The notes beneath the pieces are model-generated. The model did not search any database, was not told the DNA's origin, and was given only the letters and a program-made list of their open reading frames with translations. Source: Geobacteraceae bacterium (GTDB lineage Bacteria; Desulfobacterota; Desulfuromonadia; Geobacterales; Geobacteraceae). Taken from it: a DNA stretch of 64,000 nt. The stretch is taken from assembly GCA_009773645.1 (NCBI GenBank), contig WSYB01000001.1, forward strand, positions 36,642 to 100,641, read 5' to 3'. Shown piece after piece: positions 55,120 through 63,832 of the stretch. The stretch's first letter is position 1, and the number at the start of each line of letters is the position of its first letter. The translations under genes were made by a program, and so were the position numbers.

Positions 55120-55338
55120 TCATATCGCGGCTGCGGTGGTGTCCAGTGCTGAGCCTGCATTTTCCGCCAGTAAGCTCAAAGCGTTTTCGATCAGTTTGAA
55201 CCCCACTGTGTTACCTTCGGTTATGGCCGCATTCCTGCTTTTTATTCTGCATATATTTTCATATGCAGCGAGTTCCGGTACGGCCCCGCACCATATGGGA
55301 AAACCGCGACCCGTGACTATTACGGCACCTCTTTCCAT
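55120..55338 (-). CDS. Small hypothetical ORF
   Basis: 72 residues starting MERGAVIVTGRGFPIWCGAV and ending ...ENAGSALDTTAAAI. It overlaps an opposite frame of 94 residues, and neither has a strong ribosome binding site. The minus-strand frame looks slightly more protein-like. The rest of 54757-55685 has no convincing gene other than this, the fragment at 54877 and the short frame at 55387. Confidence 0.25.
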   Translation of the reverse strand: MERGAVIVTGRGFPIWCGAVPELAAYENICRIKSRNAAITEGNTVGFKLIENALSLLAENAGSALDTTAAAI

Positions 55339-55386
55339 TGCTCTTCGGACCTGAAAGAACGTGAATTCCTGGGACGGGAGCCGCAG

Positions 55387-55575
55387 ATGGGTGTGATTGA
55401 AGCTTTTCGAGTGATAGGGGAAGTATTCAAGACAAAGGAGGTTATTGGCTATACGCCGTATCGATGGTTAAGAAAGCTATTTTCCTATGAAACTGAGATG
55501 GACTATTTCACCGTCATGAAATTGTTACGGTCAATGCAGCTCTCTTGTCTTGCATTTTTGTGCAATTTCAGGTAA
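55387..55575 (+). CDS. Small hypothetical ORF before pfaD
   Basis: 62 residues, MGVIEAFRVIGEVFKTKEVI at the start, basic-aromatic middle and a hydrophobic Cys-containing end (MQLSCLAFLCNFR). GGGAG lies about 10 bases upstream of the ATG. No family recognised; it may be a remnant. Not required for any neighbouring function that can be seen. Confidence 0.28.
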   Translation: MGVIEAFRVIGEVFKTKEVIGYTPYRWLRKLFSYETEMDYFTVMKLLRSMQLSCLAFLCNFR

Positions 55576-55685
55576 ATATCATCTGCTTAAGGATATGGCG
55601 TCCCGCTGTCCATGTCGATCATAATCAATCTACCAGGCCATCGTACTTCCGCAACAATATTTGTTCCGGTGACAGGAGATTCCCG

Positions 55686-57356
55686 TTGAACCAGTTTCAG
55701 ACGAGGGATGACGCAACTGGTCATCCCGCCGAGCATACCCGCTTCGGGTGGTGGTGCGCCCCCGCATCGCTTCCCCCCTCACCGGGAAAGAGCCTGGCTG
55801 AGGCGCTTCGTCTGGTCCGCCTTCCTTGCTACTTGATAGACAGGAATGGAACCGTGGCCGCGGAATCCGATGGCGTCGGACTGCTTGGTCTCAAGAAACC
55901 CGAAGCCGGCGGTTTTCCCCTGACGGGCTACGCTCCTCCGTGCCCGCCGGAACATCTGGGTGACGCCGGCTTTTGTGCCGACCTGGGGCTCCGCTACCCC
56001 TATGTCGGCGGCTCTATGGCCAAGGGAATCAGTTCCGCCGCCATGGTGGAGGAACTGGGACGGGAAGGGATGCTCGGCTTCTTCGGCGCCGCCGGCTTGC
56101 CGTTCGCCGAAGTGGAAGCCGCCGTCGGCCGGCTCGCCGCATCTCTCCGCGATATTCCCCACGGCTTCAACCTCATCCACTCTCCCCACGAGCCCGACCT
56201 GGAGGATGCCCTCTCCCGCCTCTATATCCGGAAAGGGGTACGGCTCGTGGAGGCGTCCGCATTCCTTGACCTGACCCTTCCCCTGGTCCGTTACCGGGTG
56301 CACGGCATCCGCCGCCTTTCCGACGGCACCATCGCCACCCCGAACAGGATCATCGCCAAGGTTTCCCGGGAGGAGCTGGCCGCCAGGTTTTTCGCTCCTC
56401 CTCCCGAAGGGTTCCTCCGGGAGCTGGTCGCCAATGGCGAGATCACCGGGGAACAGGCGGAGCTCGCCGCACAGGTCCCCATGGCCCAGGAAGTCACTGC
56501 TGAGGCCGATTCCGGCGGACATACCGACAACCGGCCGGCCATTGCCCTCTTCCCCACCATCCGCTCCCTGGCCGCCCGGATGGAAGCCGATTACGGCTAC
56601 GACCGGAAGCTCCGCGTCGGCCTTGCCGGCGGCATCTCCACCCCGGCCGCGGCTGCGGCCGCCTTCGCCATGGGCGCTGCCTACATCATGACCGGATCGG
56701 TGAACCAGGCATGCGTCGAGTCGGGCACCTCCCATGAGGTACGGGGCATGCTCGCCGAAACGCGCCAGGCCGATGTGACCATGGCCCCGGCCGCCGACAT
56801 GTTCGAGATGGGGGTGACGGTGCAGGTGCTGAAGCGCGGCACCATGTTCCCCATGCGCGCCGCAAAGCTCTACGAACTCTACCGCGCATGCGGCAGCATT
56901 GACGGCATACCCCCGTCCGAACGGGAAAAACTGGAAAAGACCATATTCCGTGCCCCGCTGGAAGATATCTGGCGGGAAACCCGTGCCTACTTCCTCCGCC
57001 GCGACCCCCACCAGGCGGAGCGAGGGGAACGTGACCCGAAGCACCGCATGGCCCTCGTCTTCCGCTGGTATCTGGGGCAGGCTGCCCACTGGTCCAAAGA
57101 TGGCGATGCGTCCCGCCGGATCGACTACCAGGTCTGGTGCGGCCCGGCCATGGGGGCCTTCAATGAATGGGTCGCCGGTTCCTTCCTGGAGCCTGCCGCA
57201 CAACGGAGAACGGTAACCGTCGCCTTCAACATCCTCTTCGGCGCCGCGGTCCTCACCCGCGCCAACTTCCTCCGCTGCCAGGGTATCCGCCTGTCGCCGG
57301 AAACCATGCGCATGGAACCGCTCGAACTCGCACAGATCAAGGAGTACCTCAGGTGA
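55686..57356 (+). CDS. pfaD: PfaD-type FMN enoyl reductase of a lipid synthase
   Basis: A 556-residue protein of the PfaD/2-nitropropane dioxygenase-like family that acts in trans as enoyl reductase in polyunsaturated fatty acid and polyketide synthases. GSMAKGISSAAMVEELG, LGFFGAAGLPFAEVE, RVGLAGGISTPAAAAAAFAMG (FMN phosphate region, in pieces) and YIMTGSVNQACVESGTS are visible. The start is TTG 55686 with AGGAG 7 bases upstream; the open frame before it looks non-coding. Its stop overlaps the GTG of the synthase gene (GTGA), so the two are co-translated. Confidence 0.93.
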   Translation: MNQFQTRDDATGHPAEHTRFGWWCAPASLPPSPGKSLAEALRLVRLPCYLIDRNGTVAAESDGVGLLGLKKPEAGGFPLTGYAPPCPPEHLGDAGFCADLGLRYPYVGGSMAKGISSAAMVEELGREGMLGFFGAAGLPFAEVEAAVGRLAASLRDIPHGFNLIHSPHEPDLEDALSRLYIRKGVRLVEASAFLDLTLPLVRYRVHGIRRLSDGTIATPNRIIAKVSREELAARFFAPPPEGFLRELVANGEITGEQAELAAQVPMAQEVTAEADSGGHTDNRPAIALFPTIRSLAARMEADYGYDRKLRVGLAGGISTPAAAAAAFAMGAAYIMTGSVNQACVESGTSHEVRGMLAETRQADVTMAPAADMFEMGVTVQVLKRGTMFPMRAAKLYELYRACGSIDGIPPSEREKLEKTIFRAPLEDIWRETRAYFLRRDPHQAERGERDPKHRMALVFRWYLGQAAHWSKDGDASRRIDYQVWCGPAMGAFNEWVAGSFLEPAAQRRTVTVAFNILFGAAVLTRANFLRCQGIRLSPETMRMEPLELAQIKEYLR

Positions 57357-60300
57357 AAATGGAAGACGTGAAACAGGACCTCTCATCCGGCGGGACCCCG
57401 CTGGCCATCATCGGTATCGGTTGCCACTTCCCGCAGGCGGATGACCGGCACGCCTATTGGGCAAACATCAGGGAAGGGATCGACGCCATTACCGAGATCC
57501 CCCCGACCCACTGGCGGGTTGCGGATTATTACGACCAGGATCCGAAGAGTCCCGACCGGACCTACGGAAGGCGCGGCGGCTTCCTCTCCCCCGTTCCCTT
57601 CAACCCGATGGAGTTCAACATACCTCCCAACATCATCGAGGCGATCGACACCTCCCAGCTCCTGGGACTCGTCGCCGCCGGCCACGCACTGAAGGACGCC
57701 GGTTACGGCCCGGAGCGCGAGTACGACCGGAGCCGGGCTAGCGTCATCCTCGGCGTTACCGGCACGCTGGAACTGGTAATCCCGCTCGGGGCACGGCTTG
57801 GACATCCGGTCTGGCGCGCAGCCCTCAAGGAAGCGGGGGTGGATGACACAGTCGCCGAAGACGTCGTGCAGCGGATCGCCGGCTCGTATGTCTCCTGGCA
57901 GGAGAATTCCTTCCCCGGACTGCTCGGCAACGTGGTCGCCGGCCGGATCAGCAAGCATTACGACCTGGGTGGAACCAACTGCGTTGTGGACGCGGCCTGC
58001 GCCAGTTCTTTGAGCGCCCTCCACCTGGCTTCCCTGGAACTTGCCACCGGCAAGGCCGACATGGTGGTTACCGGCGGTATCGACACCTTCAACGACATCT
58101 TCATGTACATGTGTTTCAGCAAGACCCCGGCCCTCTCCCCCACCGGCGATGCGAAACCGTTCGACGCTTCGGGAGACGGGACCATCCTCGGCGAGGGGCT
58201 CGGCATCGTGGTGATCAAACGGCTTGCCGACGCGGAACGGGACGGCGACAAGATCTATGCGGTGATCCGCGGGGTTGGCTCCTCCAGCGACGGCAAGGGG
58301 GAGGCGATCTACACCCCGAGCGCAGCCGGGCAAAGAAAGGCCCTACTTGACGCCTACAATCGGGCAGGGGTGACCCCGGAAAGCATCGGTCTCGTGGAGG
58401 CTCACGGCACCGGTACCAAGGTGGGAGATGCCGTGGAGGTCAATGCCCTGCGCGAAGTATACGGAGAGACGGATACCCCATGGTGCGCCCTCGGGTCGGT
58501 CAAGTCGCAGATCGGCCACACCAAGGCGGCGGCCGGGGCAGCCGGACTGATCAAGGCAACCCTCGCGCTCCATCACAAGGTCATCCCGCCGACCATCAAG
58601 GTGGAAAAACCCCTGGAGGAAGTGACGGCGGGGCGCACTCCGTTCTATCTCAACACCGAAAAACGCCCCTGGCTTCCCCGCGCCGGCGTTCCGCGCCGGG
58701 CCGCGGTGAGCGCCTTCGGCTTCGGCGGGTCCAACTTTCATGCCGTACTGGAAGAGTATCGACCGGCCAAGGACGCCGTCGACTGGGATGGAAACGTCCA
58801 GATTCTCGCCTTTTCCGGGACCGATGCCGGGGAACTGGAGGACGCCCTCGCCGGAATCCCGACCGACGGTCCCTGGAACGAGCTGAGAAACAGGGGAGCG
58901 GCTTCCCGCGCCGGCTTTGACGGCGCTGCCCCCTGCCGCCTGGCACTGGTCGTTGAACGGGAGAGGACGAACCTTGCCCCCCTCCTCGCCAATGCACGGG
59001 CGATGCTCCGCAAAAGCCCGCAGAGTCCATGGAACACCCCTGACGGCGCTTTTTTTGCCTGCGGCGGAAATACCGGCAAGCTCGGAGTAATCTTCCCCGG
59101 CCAGGGGGCACAGTATACCGGCATGCTCCGCGATCTTGCCTGCCGCTTTCCCCAGGTGTTCAATACCCTCGCTGCCGCGGATGACGGCTTTGAACTTCCC
59201 CACGGGAAACGTCTCTCCGACCTCATTTACCCGGTCCCGGCTTTCAACGCCGGGGCAAAGGAGAAGCAGGAAGAAGAGTTGCGCGCCACTGAGGCAGCCC
59301 AGCCCGCCATCGGCGCCGTGAGTCTGGGCGCCCTGCGGGTGCTGGAATCGTTCGGAATCGCCCCTGAAGCGCTGGCCGGTCACAGCTACGGTGAACTGAC
59401 CGCCCTCTGTGCAGGAGGCCTGCTCGATGAGGCCGTGTTCCACGATCTCTCACGCCTGCGCGGCCGCCTCATGGGCGAAGGCAAAGGGGACAAGGGTGGA
59501 ATGCTGGCGGTAAACGCACCGTTGGCAGCGGTTGAACGGGTAATCACCGATGAGGGGCTCGACCTGGTCATTGCCAACCGGAATGCCCCGTCCCAGGCCG
59601 TATTATCGGGAAGCACCGGAGAAATCGACCGGGCGTCCGCCATTTTCATCGAACGCAACCTCCCCTGCAAACGCCTTCCGGTTGCGGCCGCTTTCCACAG
59701 TCAGTTGGTCGCAGACGCCGCCGCTCCGTTCCTGGCGGCGCTGGAAGAGATCAACCTGGGGGAAGGGCGTATCCCGGTGTACGCAAATACCACTGCCGCC
59801 GTTTATCCATCCGATGTCGCTGCGGTGAAAGCGCTCCTGGCCGGTCAGTTGGCGCAACCGGTTCAATTTGTCGCTGAAATCGAGGAGATGTACGCCGCGG
59901 GAGTTCGCACCTTCGTCGAAGTGGGTCCGGGGGTGCGGCTCACCGGCCTCATCAAGGCAATTCTCGGGGAGCGGCCCCACGTCGCCGTAGCCGTCGATGC
60001 CTCGGCCGGAAAGCGCTCCGGCGCCTTCGATCTGGCCCGCGCCCTGGGCCAGCTAGCCGTCCTGAACCACGGCGTTCGACTTGCCTCATGGGACGAGGGG
60101 TACCTGCCGCCGACCGCGGTCTCCGGTAAAAAGCCGGCCTTGACCGTGCCGCTGTGCGGGGCCAACTATGTGAAACCGAAACCCAAACGACCTCCGGTTT
60201 CCCCCAATCGGACAGTCGGGCAATCACCCGCACCCGCATCCCAGAGTGCGCCGGCATCACCAGAGCTCCCTGGCCATTTCCCACTCCCCGGTCCCCGGTC

Positions 60301-60907
60301 CCCGGTCCCCGACGTAACCCCGCCCGCATCGCGGGAAGCCCTTGCCGAATCTCTCCGCATAACACGGGAGAGCATGACGGTACTTCAAAAAATGCAGGAG
60401 GAGACCGCCCACCTCCACCGCCGGTTCCTTGAAGGACAGGAGGCGGCAGGGAAGACCTTTCAGACTCTCCTGGAACAGCAGCACCGTCTCCTTCATGGGG
60501 TACCTCTCCCCATGTCCGTCCCTGTTGACTCCACGGTATCCCGCCCGGCCACCGACCCGGCCCCGGCTGCGGCCGCTGCCATGGGGCCAACCGCACCGGA
60601 AGCACCCGCCCCTGCGACACCGTCGCCGTCAGGGGACGACACCGGGCGGGTCGTCCGCACGCTGATCGCCGTGGTGAGCGAGAAGACCGGTTATCCGGCG
60701 GAGATGCTCGACCTCGACATGGCCCTCGACTCCGACCTCGGCATCGACTCCATCAAGCGGGTGGAGATCCTTTCCACCCTCCAGGAGCGACTCCCCGGCG
60801 CACCCGCCATCGGCCCGGAGCACCTGGGGACGCTCCGCACCCTCGGCGAGATCGCCCGCCTGCGGATGTCGGTACGGCGGCGGCACTCCCCGCAACGGAC
60901 GCCGTAA
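57353..60907 (+). CDS. pfaA: PfaA-type synthase: ketosynthase, acyltransferase, first ACP
   Basis: 1184 residues. Ketosynthase at about 15-445 with Cys216 (DAACASSLSALH), His351 (EAHGTGTK) and His389 (GHTKAAAG); acyltransferase at about 550-880 with Ser678 in GHSYGE; a Pro-rich linker at 930-1000; one acyl carrier domain with the phosphopantetheine Ser1133 (LGIDSIKRVEIL). The chain then leaves the ACP frame's homology and stops after RRRHSPQRTP, where normal PfaA continues through more ACPs into a ketoreductase. Start GTG 57353 with AAGGAG at a good spacing; ATG 57359 is the alternative. The ACP-KR-DH part follows in other frames. Confidence 0.93.
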   Translation: MKMEDVKQDLSSGGTPLAIIGIGCHFPQADDRHAYWANIREGIDAITEIPPTHWRVADYYDQDPKSPDRTYGRRGGFLSPVPFNPMEFNIPPNIIEAIDTSQLLGLVAAGHALKDAGYGPEREYDRSRASVILGVTGTLELVIPLGARLGHPVWRAALKEAGVDDTVAEDVVQRIAGSYVSWQENSFPGLLGNVVAGRISKHYDLGGTNCVVDAACASSLSALHLASLELATGKADMVVTGGIDTFNDIFMYMCFSKTPALSPTGDAKPFDASGDGTILGEGLGIVVIKRLADAERDGDKIYAVIRGVGSSSDGKGEAIYTPSAAGQRKALLDAYNRAGVTPESIGLVEAHGTGTKVGDAVEVNALREVYGETDTPWCALGSVKSQIGHTKAAAGAAGLIKATLALHHKVIPPTIKVEKPLEEVTAGRTPFYLNTEKRPWLPRAGVPRRAAVSAFGFGGSNFHAVLEEYRPAKDAVDWDGNVQILAFSGTDAGELEDALAGIPTDGPWNELRNRGAASRAGFDGAAPCRLALVVERERTNLAPLLANARAMLRKSPQSPWNTPDGAFFACGGNTGKLGVIFPGQGAQYTGMLRDLACRFPQVFNTLAAADDGFELPHGKRLSDLIYPVPAFNAGAKEKQEEELRATEAAQPAIGAVSLGALRVLESFGIAPEALAGHSYGELTALCAGGLLDEAVFHDLSRLRGRLMGEGKGDKGGMLAVNAPLAAVERVITDEGLDLVIANRNAPSQAVLSGSTGEIDRASAIFIERNLPCKRLPVAAAFHSQLVADAAAPFLAALEEINLGEGRIPVYANTTAAVYPSDVAAVKALLAGQLAQPVQFVAEIEEMYAAGVRTFVEVGPGVRLTGLIKAILGERPHVAVAVDASAGKRSGAFDLARALGQLAVLNHGVRLASWDEGYLPPTAVSGKKPALTVPLCGANYVKPKPKRPPVSPNRTVGQSPAPASQSAPASPELPGHFPLPGPRSPVPDVTPPASREALAESLRITRESMTVLQKMQEETAHLHRRFLEGQEAAGKTFQTLLEQQHRLLHGVPLPMSVPVDSTVSRPATDPAPAAAAAMGPTAPEAPAPATPSPSGDDTGRVVRTLIAVVSEKTGYPAEMLDLDMALDSDLGIDSIKRVEILSTLQERLPGAPAIGPEHLGTLRTLGEIARLRMSVRRRHSPQRTP
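60285..60312. repeat. GTCCCCG heptamer run inside the pfaA linker
   Basis: Three exact GTCCCCG units and flanks encode LPGPRSPVPD in the Pro-rich linker. The unit resembles the TTCCCCG/GGTCCCT runs seen between genes at 3594 and 43838. Confidence 0.8.
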
Positions 60908-61367
60908 CGGAAACGCTCCTCGCCGTGGTTAGTGAGAAGACCGGTTATCCGGTGGAGATGCTCGACCTCGACATGGCCCTCGACTCCGACCTCGGCATCG
61001 ACTCCATCAAGCGTGTGGAGATCCTTTCCACCCTCCAGGAGCGACTCCCCGGCGCACCCGCCATCGGCCCGGAGCACCTGGGGACGCTCCGCACCCTCGG
61101 CGAGATCGCCCGCCAGCACCCCCTGTGACCGCAGACAAGGCAGCGGCAGCGGGAGCCGTAACGGATACGCTCCTCGCCGTAGTGAGCGAGAAGACCGGCT
61201 ATCCGGTAGAGATGCTCGACCTCGACATGGCCCTCGACTCCGACCTCGGCATCGACTCCATCAAGCGGGTGGAGATCCTCTCCACTCTCCAGGAGAGACT
61301 CCCCGGCGCACCCGTCATCGGCCCGGAGCACCTGGGGACGCTCCGCACCCTCGGCGAGATCGCCCGC
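60671..61367. repeat. Tandem 254-bp acyl-carrier-protein repeat, three copies
   Basis: The block beginning GAGAAGACCGG starts at 60680, 60934 and 61188, each exactly 254 bases on; the phosphopantetheine Ser codons are at 60749, 61003 and 61257. The ACP cores are nearly identical in DNA, while the 43-base stretch between them is unrelated between the two linkers yet of equal length. Because 254 is not a multiple of three, each copy lies in a different frame. Confidence 0.92.
60925..61128 (+). CDS. Second acyl carrier domain of the synthase, out of frame with its neighbours
   Basis: A 67-codon frame covering an ACP with Ser27 in LGIDSIKRVEIL. The coding phase extends upstream through the linker (AALPATDAVTETLLA) without a usable start; GTG 60925 falls inside the first ACP helix. 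So it is more likely a domain of one large synthase reached by -1 frameshifting, or part of a disrupted gene, than an independent ACP. Its stop TGA overlaps GTG 61125 of the next frame. Confidence 0.7.
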   Translation: MVSEKTGYPVEMLDLDMALDSDLGIDSIKRVEILSTLQERLPGAPAIGPEHLGTLRTLGEIARQHPL

Positions 61368-63830
61368 CACCTGACCGGCACGCCGGCCAAGACCCAGGCT
61401 TCAGCCCCATCTACAGGTTCACCAGAGACCGCAGCGCCTGTCGCCGCTCCCGCCATCGGGCGGAGCGCCGTCGTCCCGGTCCCCCTCGGTGCCGACCACG
61501 ATTCGGACGAATTGACCGTGGCTGCGGACGGAGCATTCTGGGTAACCGACGACGGCTCACCCTTTACGGTAGAGCTCGGCAAAATCCTCCGTGCCCGCGG
61601 CCACAACGTCGAAATAATAACACCGCATGAAGCGCAGAACATTACCTCTCCCGGGAAGATAGCCGGCCTCGTCATCTCCGCGCCGGTAACCGGAACCGAT
61701 GATCTTTATCTCGAGAACGCGTTCCTCCTCCTGAAACATGCAGCCCCGGGGCTGCGCCATGCAGGAGGTTCGGGAGGCGCCCTCTGTGCCACTGTTTCAC
61801 GTCTCGACGGCGCTTTCGGCTGCGGCACCGGCACGACCCTTGCCGATCCGGTCTCAGGGGGGCTTGCCGGCTTTGCCAAGACCGCCGCCCGCGAATGGCC
61901 GGAAGTGACGTGCAAGGCCATCGACCTGGGAGATTTCTCCGACCCTGCCGGGATGGCCCGCGCCGTGGCTGACGAGCTTTTCCGCTCCGGTCCGGCGGAG
62001 GTGGGACTTACCCCGGACAAGCGCATCACCCTCGGTCTGGCTGAACTTCCCGCAGTGCCCGCATCCGTTTCTCCCCCCTTGCAGGAAAGGGATGTGGTGA
62101 TACTGACCGGCGGTGGCCGGGGAGTTACGGCAGCGGCAGCCGTTGCCCTCGCTGAAGCTTACCGGCCGCTTCTCATCCTCCTCGGCAGGAGCCCGGAGCC
62201 GTTACCCGAACCGGATTGGCTTGCCCGGCTTTCGGAAGAGGCCCGGATCAAGCGGGCGATCCTCGATCAGGCGGGAGAGAAGCTCCACCCCCGGGAGATC
62301 GAAGAACGCTACCGGGCAGTGATAGCCGGCAGGGAACTCCGCGCCACCCTTGACCGGATTACGGCGGCGGGAGGCCGGGCTCTCTACCGCAGCGTCGATA
62401 TCCGGGACGCATCGGCAGTCAGCGCACTTCTTGCGAAAATACGCCGGGAGCAAGGCCCCATAAGGGGTATTGTCCATGGGGCCGGAGTTCTCGCCGACGG
62501 CCTGATTATGGACAAATCACGAGAGCAGTTCGCCCTCGTTTACGGCACCAAGGTAGCCGGGCTCCGTGCCCTGCTGGCAGCCACACGGGAAGACGACCTC
62601 CGTTTCCTTGCCCTGTTCTCCTCCACCACCGGCCGTTTCGGCCGCATCGGTCAGGCGGATTACGCTGTGGCAAACGAGACCCTCAACAAACTCGCCCAGG
62701 CGGAAGCACGCAGACGCCCCTCCTGCCGGGCAGTGAGCATAAACTGGGGGCCGTGGGACGGCGGCATGGTCACTCCCGCACTGAAAAAGGTTTTTGCCGG
62801 CGAAGGAGTCGGCCTTATCGGCCTCACAGCCGGTGGGGAGGTCCTCGTCCGCGAAATCGCCGCCAGCGGCGCCCCGGCCGAGATAGTAGTCCTCGCCGGG
62901 ATGCCGGCAGGACCGGCCGTCACCGGCACCTCCCGGACCCACTCCCTTGCCGAAGCCTTCGCCCTCACCCTCACCGTAAGCGATTACCCCTTCCTCCGCT
63001 CTCACGTTATCGACGGGAAAGCGGTTCTCCCCATGGCGGTGATTGTGGAATGGCTCGCCCATGGCGCGCTCCACGGCAATCCGGGATTTCGTTTCCACGG
63101 TTTCAATGACCTGCGCATCTGCAAAGGGGTCATTTTTGAGCAGAGCACACCCTGTACCCTGCACGTCCGGGCCGGACGCGCCGAGAAACGGGAGTCGTTC
63201 CACCTGGTGCCGGTGGAACTCCTCAGCACGGGCACTGATGGGCGGACCGTCCTCCACGCCCGGGCCGAGATCGTGCTCGCAACAAGACTTCCCGAAGGGA
63301 TCCGCTCAATCATCGAGCTCCCCGCCACCCCCTATGAACCCCGCAACGGCAAACTGTACGACCGGGAGCGCCTCTTCCACGGCCCCGATTTGCACGGCAT
63401 CGAGCACGTGGACGGCTGCTCGTCAAAGGGAATCGCCGCCGTGGTCAAAGGAGCGCCGTTGCCGGCCAGCTGGATCAAACAGCCGCTCCGCAGCATCTGG
63501 CTCACCGACCCCCTGGTCATCGACAGCGCTTTCCAGCTCATGATCCTCTGGAGCTTCGAACGGTTCGGCGCCGGCTCCCTCCCCTGTTTCGCCGAACGCT
63601 ACCGCCAGTTCCAGGAATCATTCCCCCGCGAAGGCGTGCAGGTCGTGATCCGCGTCACTGCCGAACGGGAGCACGGCGCCACCGCCGACATGGAGTTCCT
63701 TGACCGGCATACGGGCAAACTGGTCGCCCGTCTCGAAGGGTACGAGTGCGTCATTGATCCCTCGCTGGAACGCGCCTTCCAGCGGAACCAGCTGCCACAG
63801 CCTGGATGTGTCGAATTGGGGGCTGCCTGA
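61125..63830 (+). CDS. PfaA-type synthase, C-terminal part: third ACP, ketoreductase, dehydratase
   Basis: 901 residues. ACP at about 14-85 with Ser45; a linker; ketoreductase at about 320-600 with GGGRGVTAAAAVAL, VHGAGVLADGLIMDK, SSTTGRFGRIGQADYAVANE and INWGPWDGGM; then a double hot-dog dehydratase region with His627 (SHVIDGKAVLPM) and Asp800 (VIDSAFQLM). This is what follows the ACPs in PfaA-type proteins, so it is the rest of the gene at 57353. The GTG at 61125 overlaps the preceding TGA, which could allow re-initiation. The product lipid is unknown. Confidence 0.92.
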   Translation: MTADKAAAAGAVTDTLLAVVSEKTGYPVEMLDLDMALDSDLGIDSIKRVEILSTLQERLPGAPVIGPEHLGTLRTLGEIARHLTGTPAKTQASAPSTGSPETAAPVAAPAIGRSAVVPVPLGADHDSDELTVAADGAFWVTDDGSPFTVELGKILRARGHNVEIITPHEAQNITSPGKIAGLVISAPVTGTDDLYLENAFLLLKHAAPGLRHAGGSGGALCATVSRLDGAFGCGTGTTLADPVSGGLAGFAKTAAREWPEVTCKAIDLGDFSDPAGMARAVADELFRSGPAEVGLTPDKRITLGLAELPAVPASVSPPLQERDVVILTGGGRGVTAAAAVALAEAYRPLLILLGRSPEPLPEPDWLARLSEEARIKRAILDQAGEKLHPREIEERYRAVIAGRELRATLDRITAAGGRALYRSVDIRDASAVSALLAKIRREQGPIRGIVHGAGVLADGLIMDKSREQFALVYGTKVAGLRALLAATREDDLRFLALFSSTTGRFGRIGQADYAVANETLNKLAQAEARRRPSCRAVSINWGPWDGGMVTPALKKVFAGEGVGLIGLTAGGEVLVREIAASGAPAEIVVLAGMPAGPAVTGTSRTHSLAEAFALTLTVSDYPFLRSHVIDGKAVLPMAVIVEWLAHGALHGNPGFRFHGFNDLRICKGVIFEQSTPCTLHVRAGRAEKRESFHLVPVELLSTGTDGRTVLHARAEIVLATRLPEGIRSIIELPATPYEPRNGKLYDRERLFHGPDLHGIEHVDGCSSKGIAAVVKGAPLPASWIKQPLRSIWLTDPLVIDSAFQLMILWSFERFGAGSLPCFAERYRQFQESFPREGVQVVIRVTAEREHGATADMEFLDRHTGKLVARLEGYECVIDPSLERAFQRNQLPQPGCVELGAA

Positions 63831-63832
63831 GC

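Noticed and set aside
55779..57386. A 535-codon minus-strand frame over pfaD
   Set aside because: It is a shadow; the plus strand carries a recognised flavoprotein with conserved motifs.
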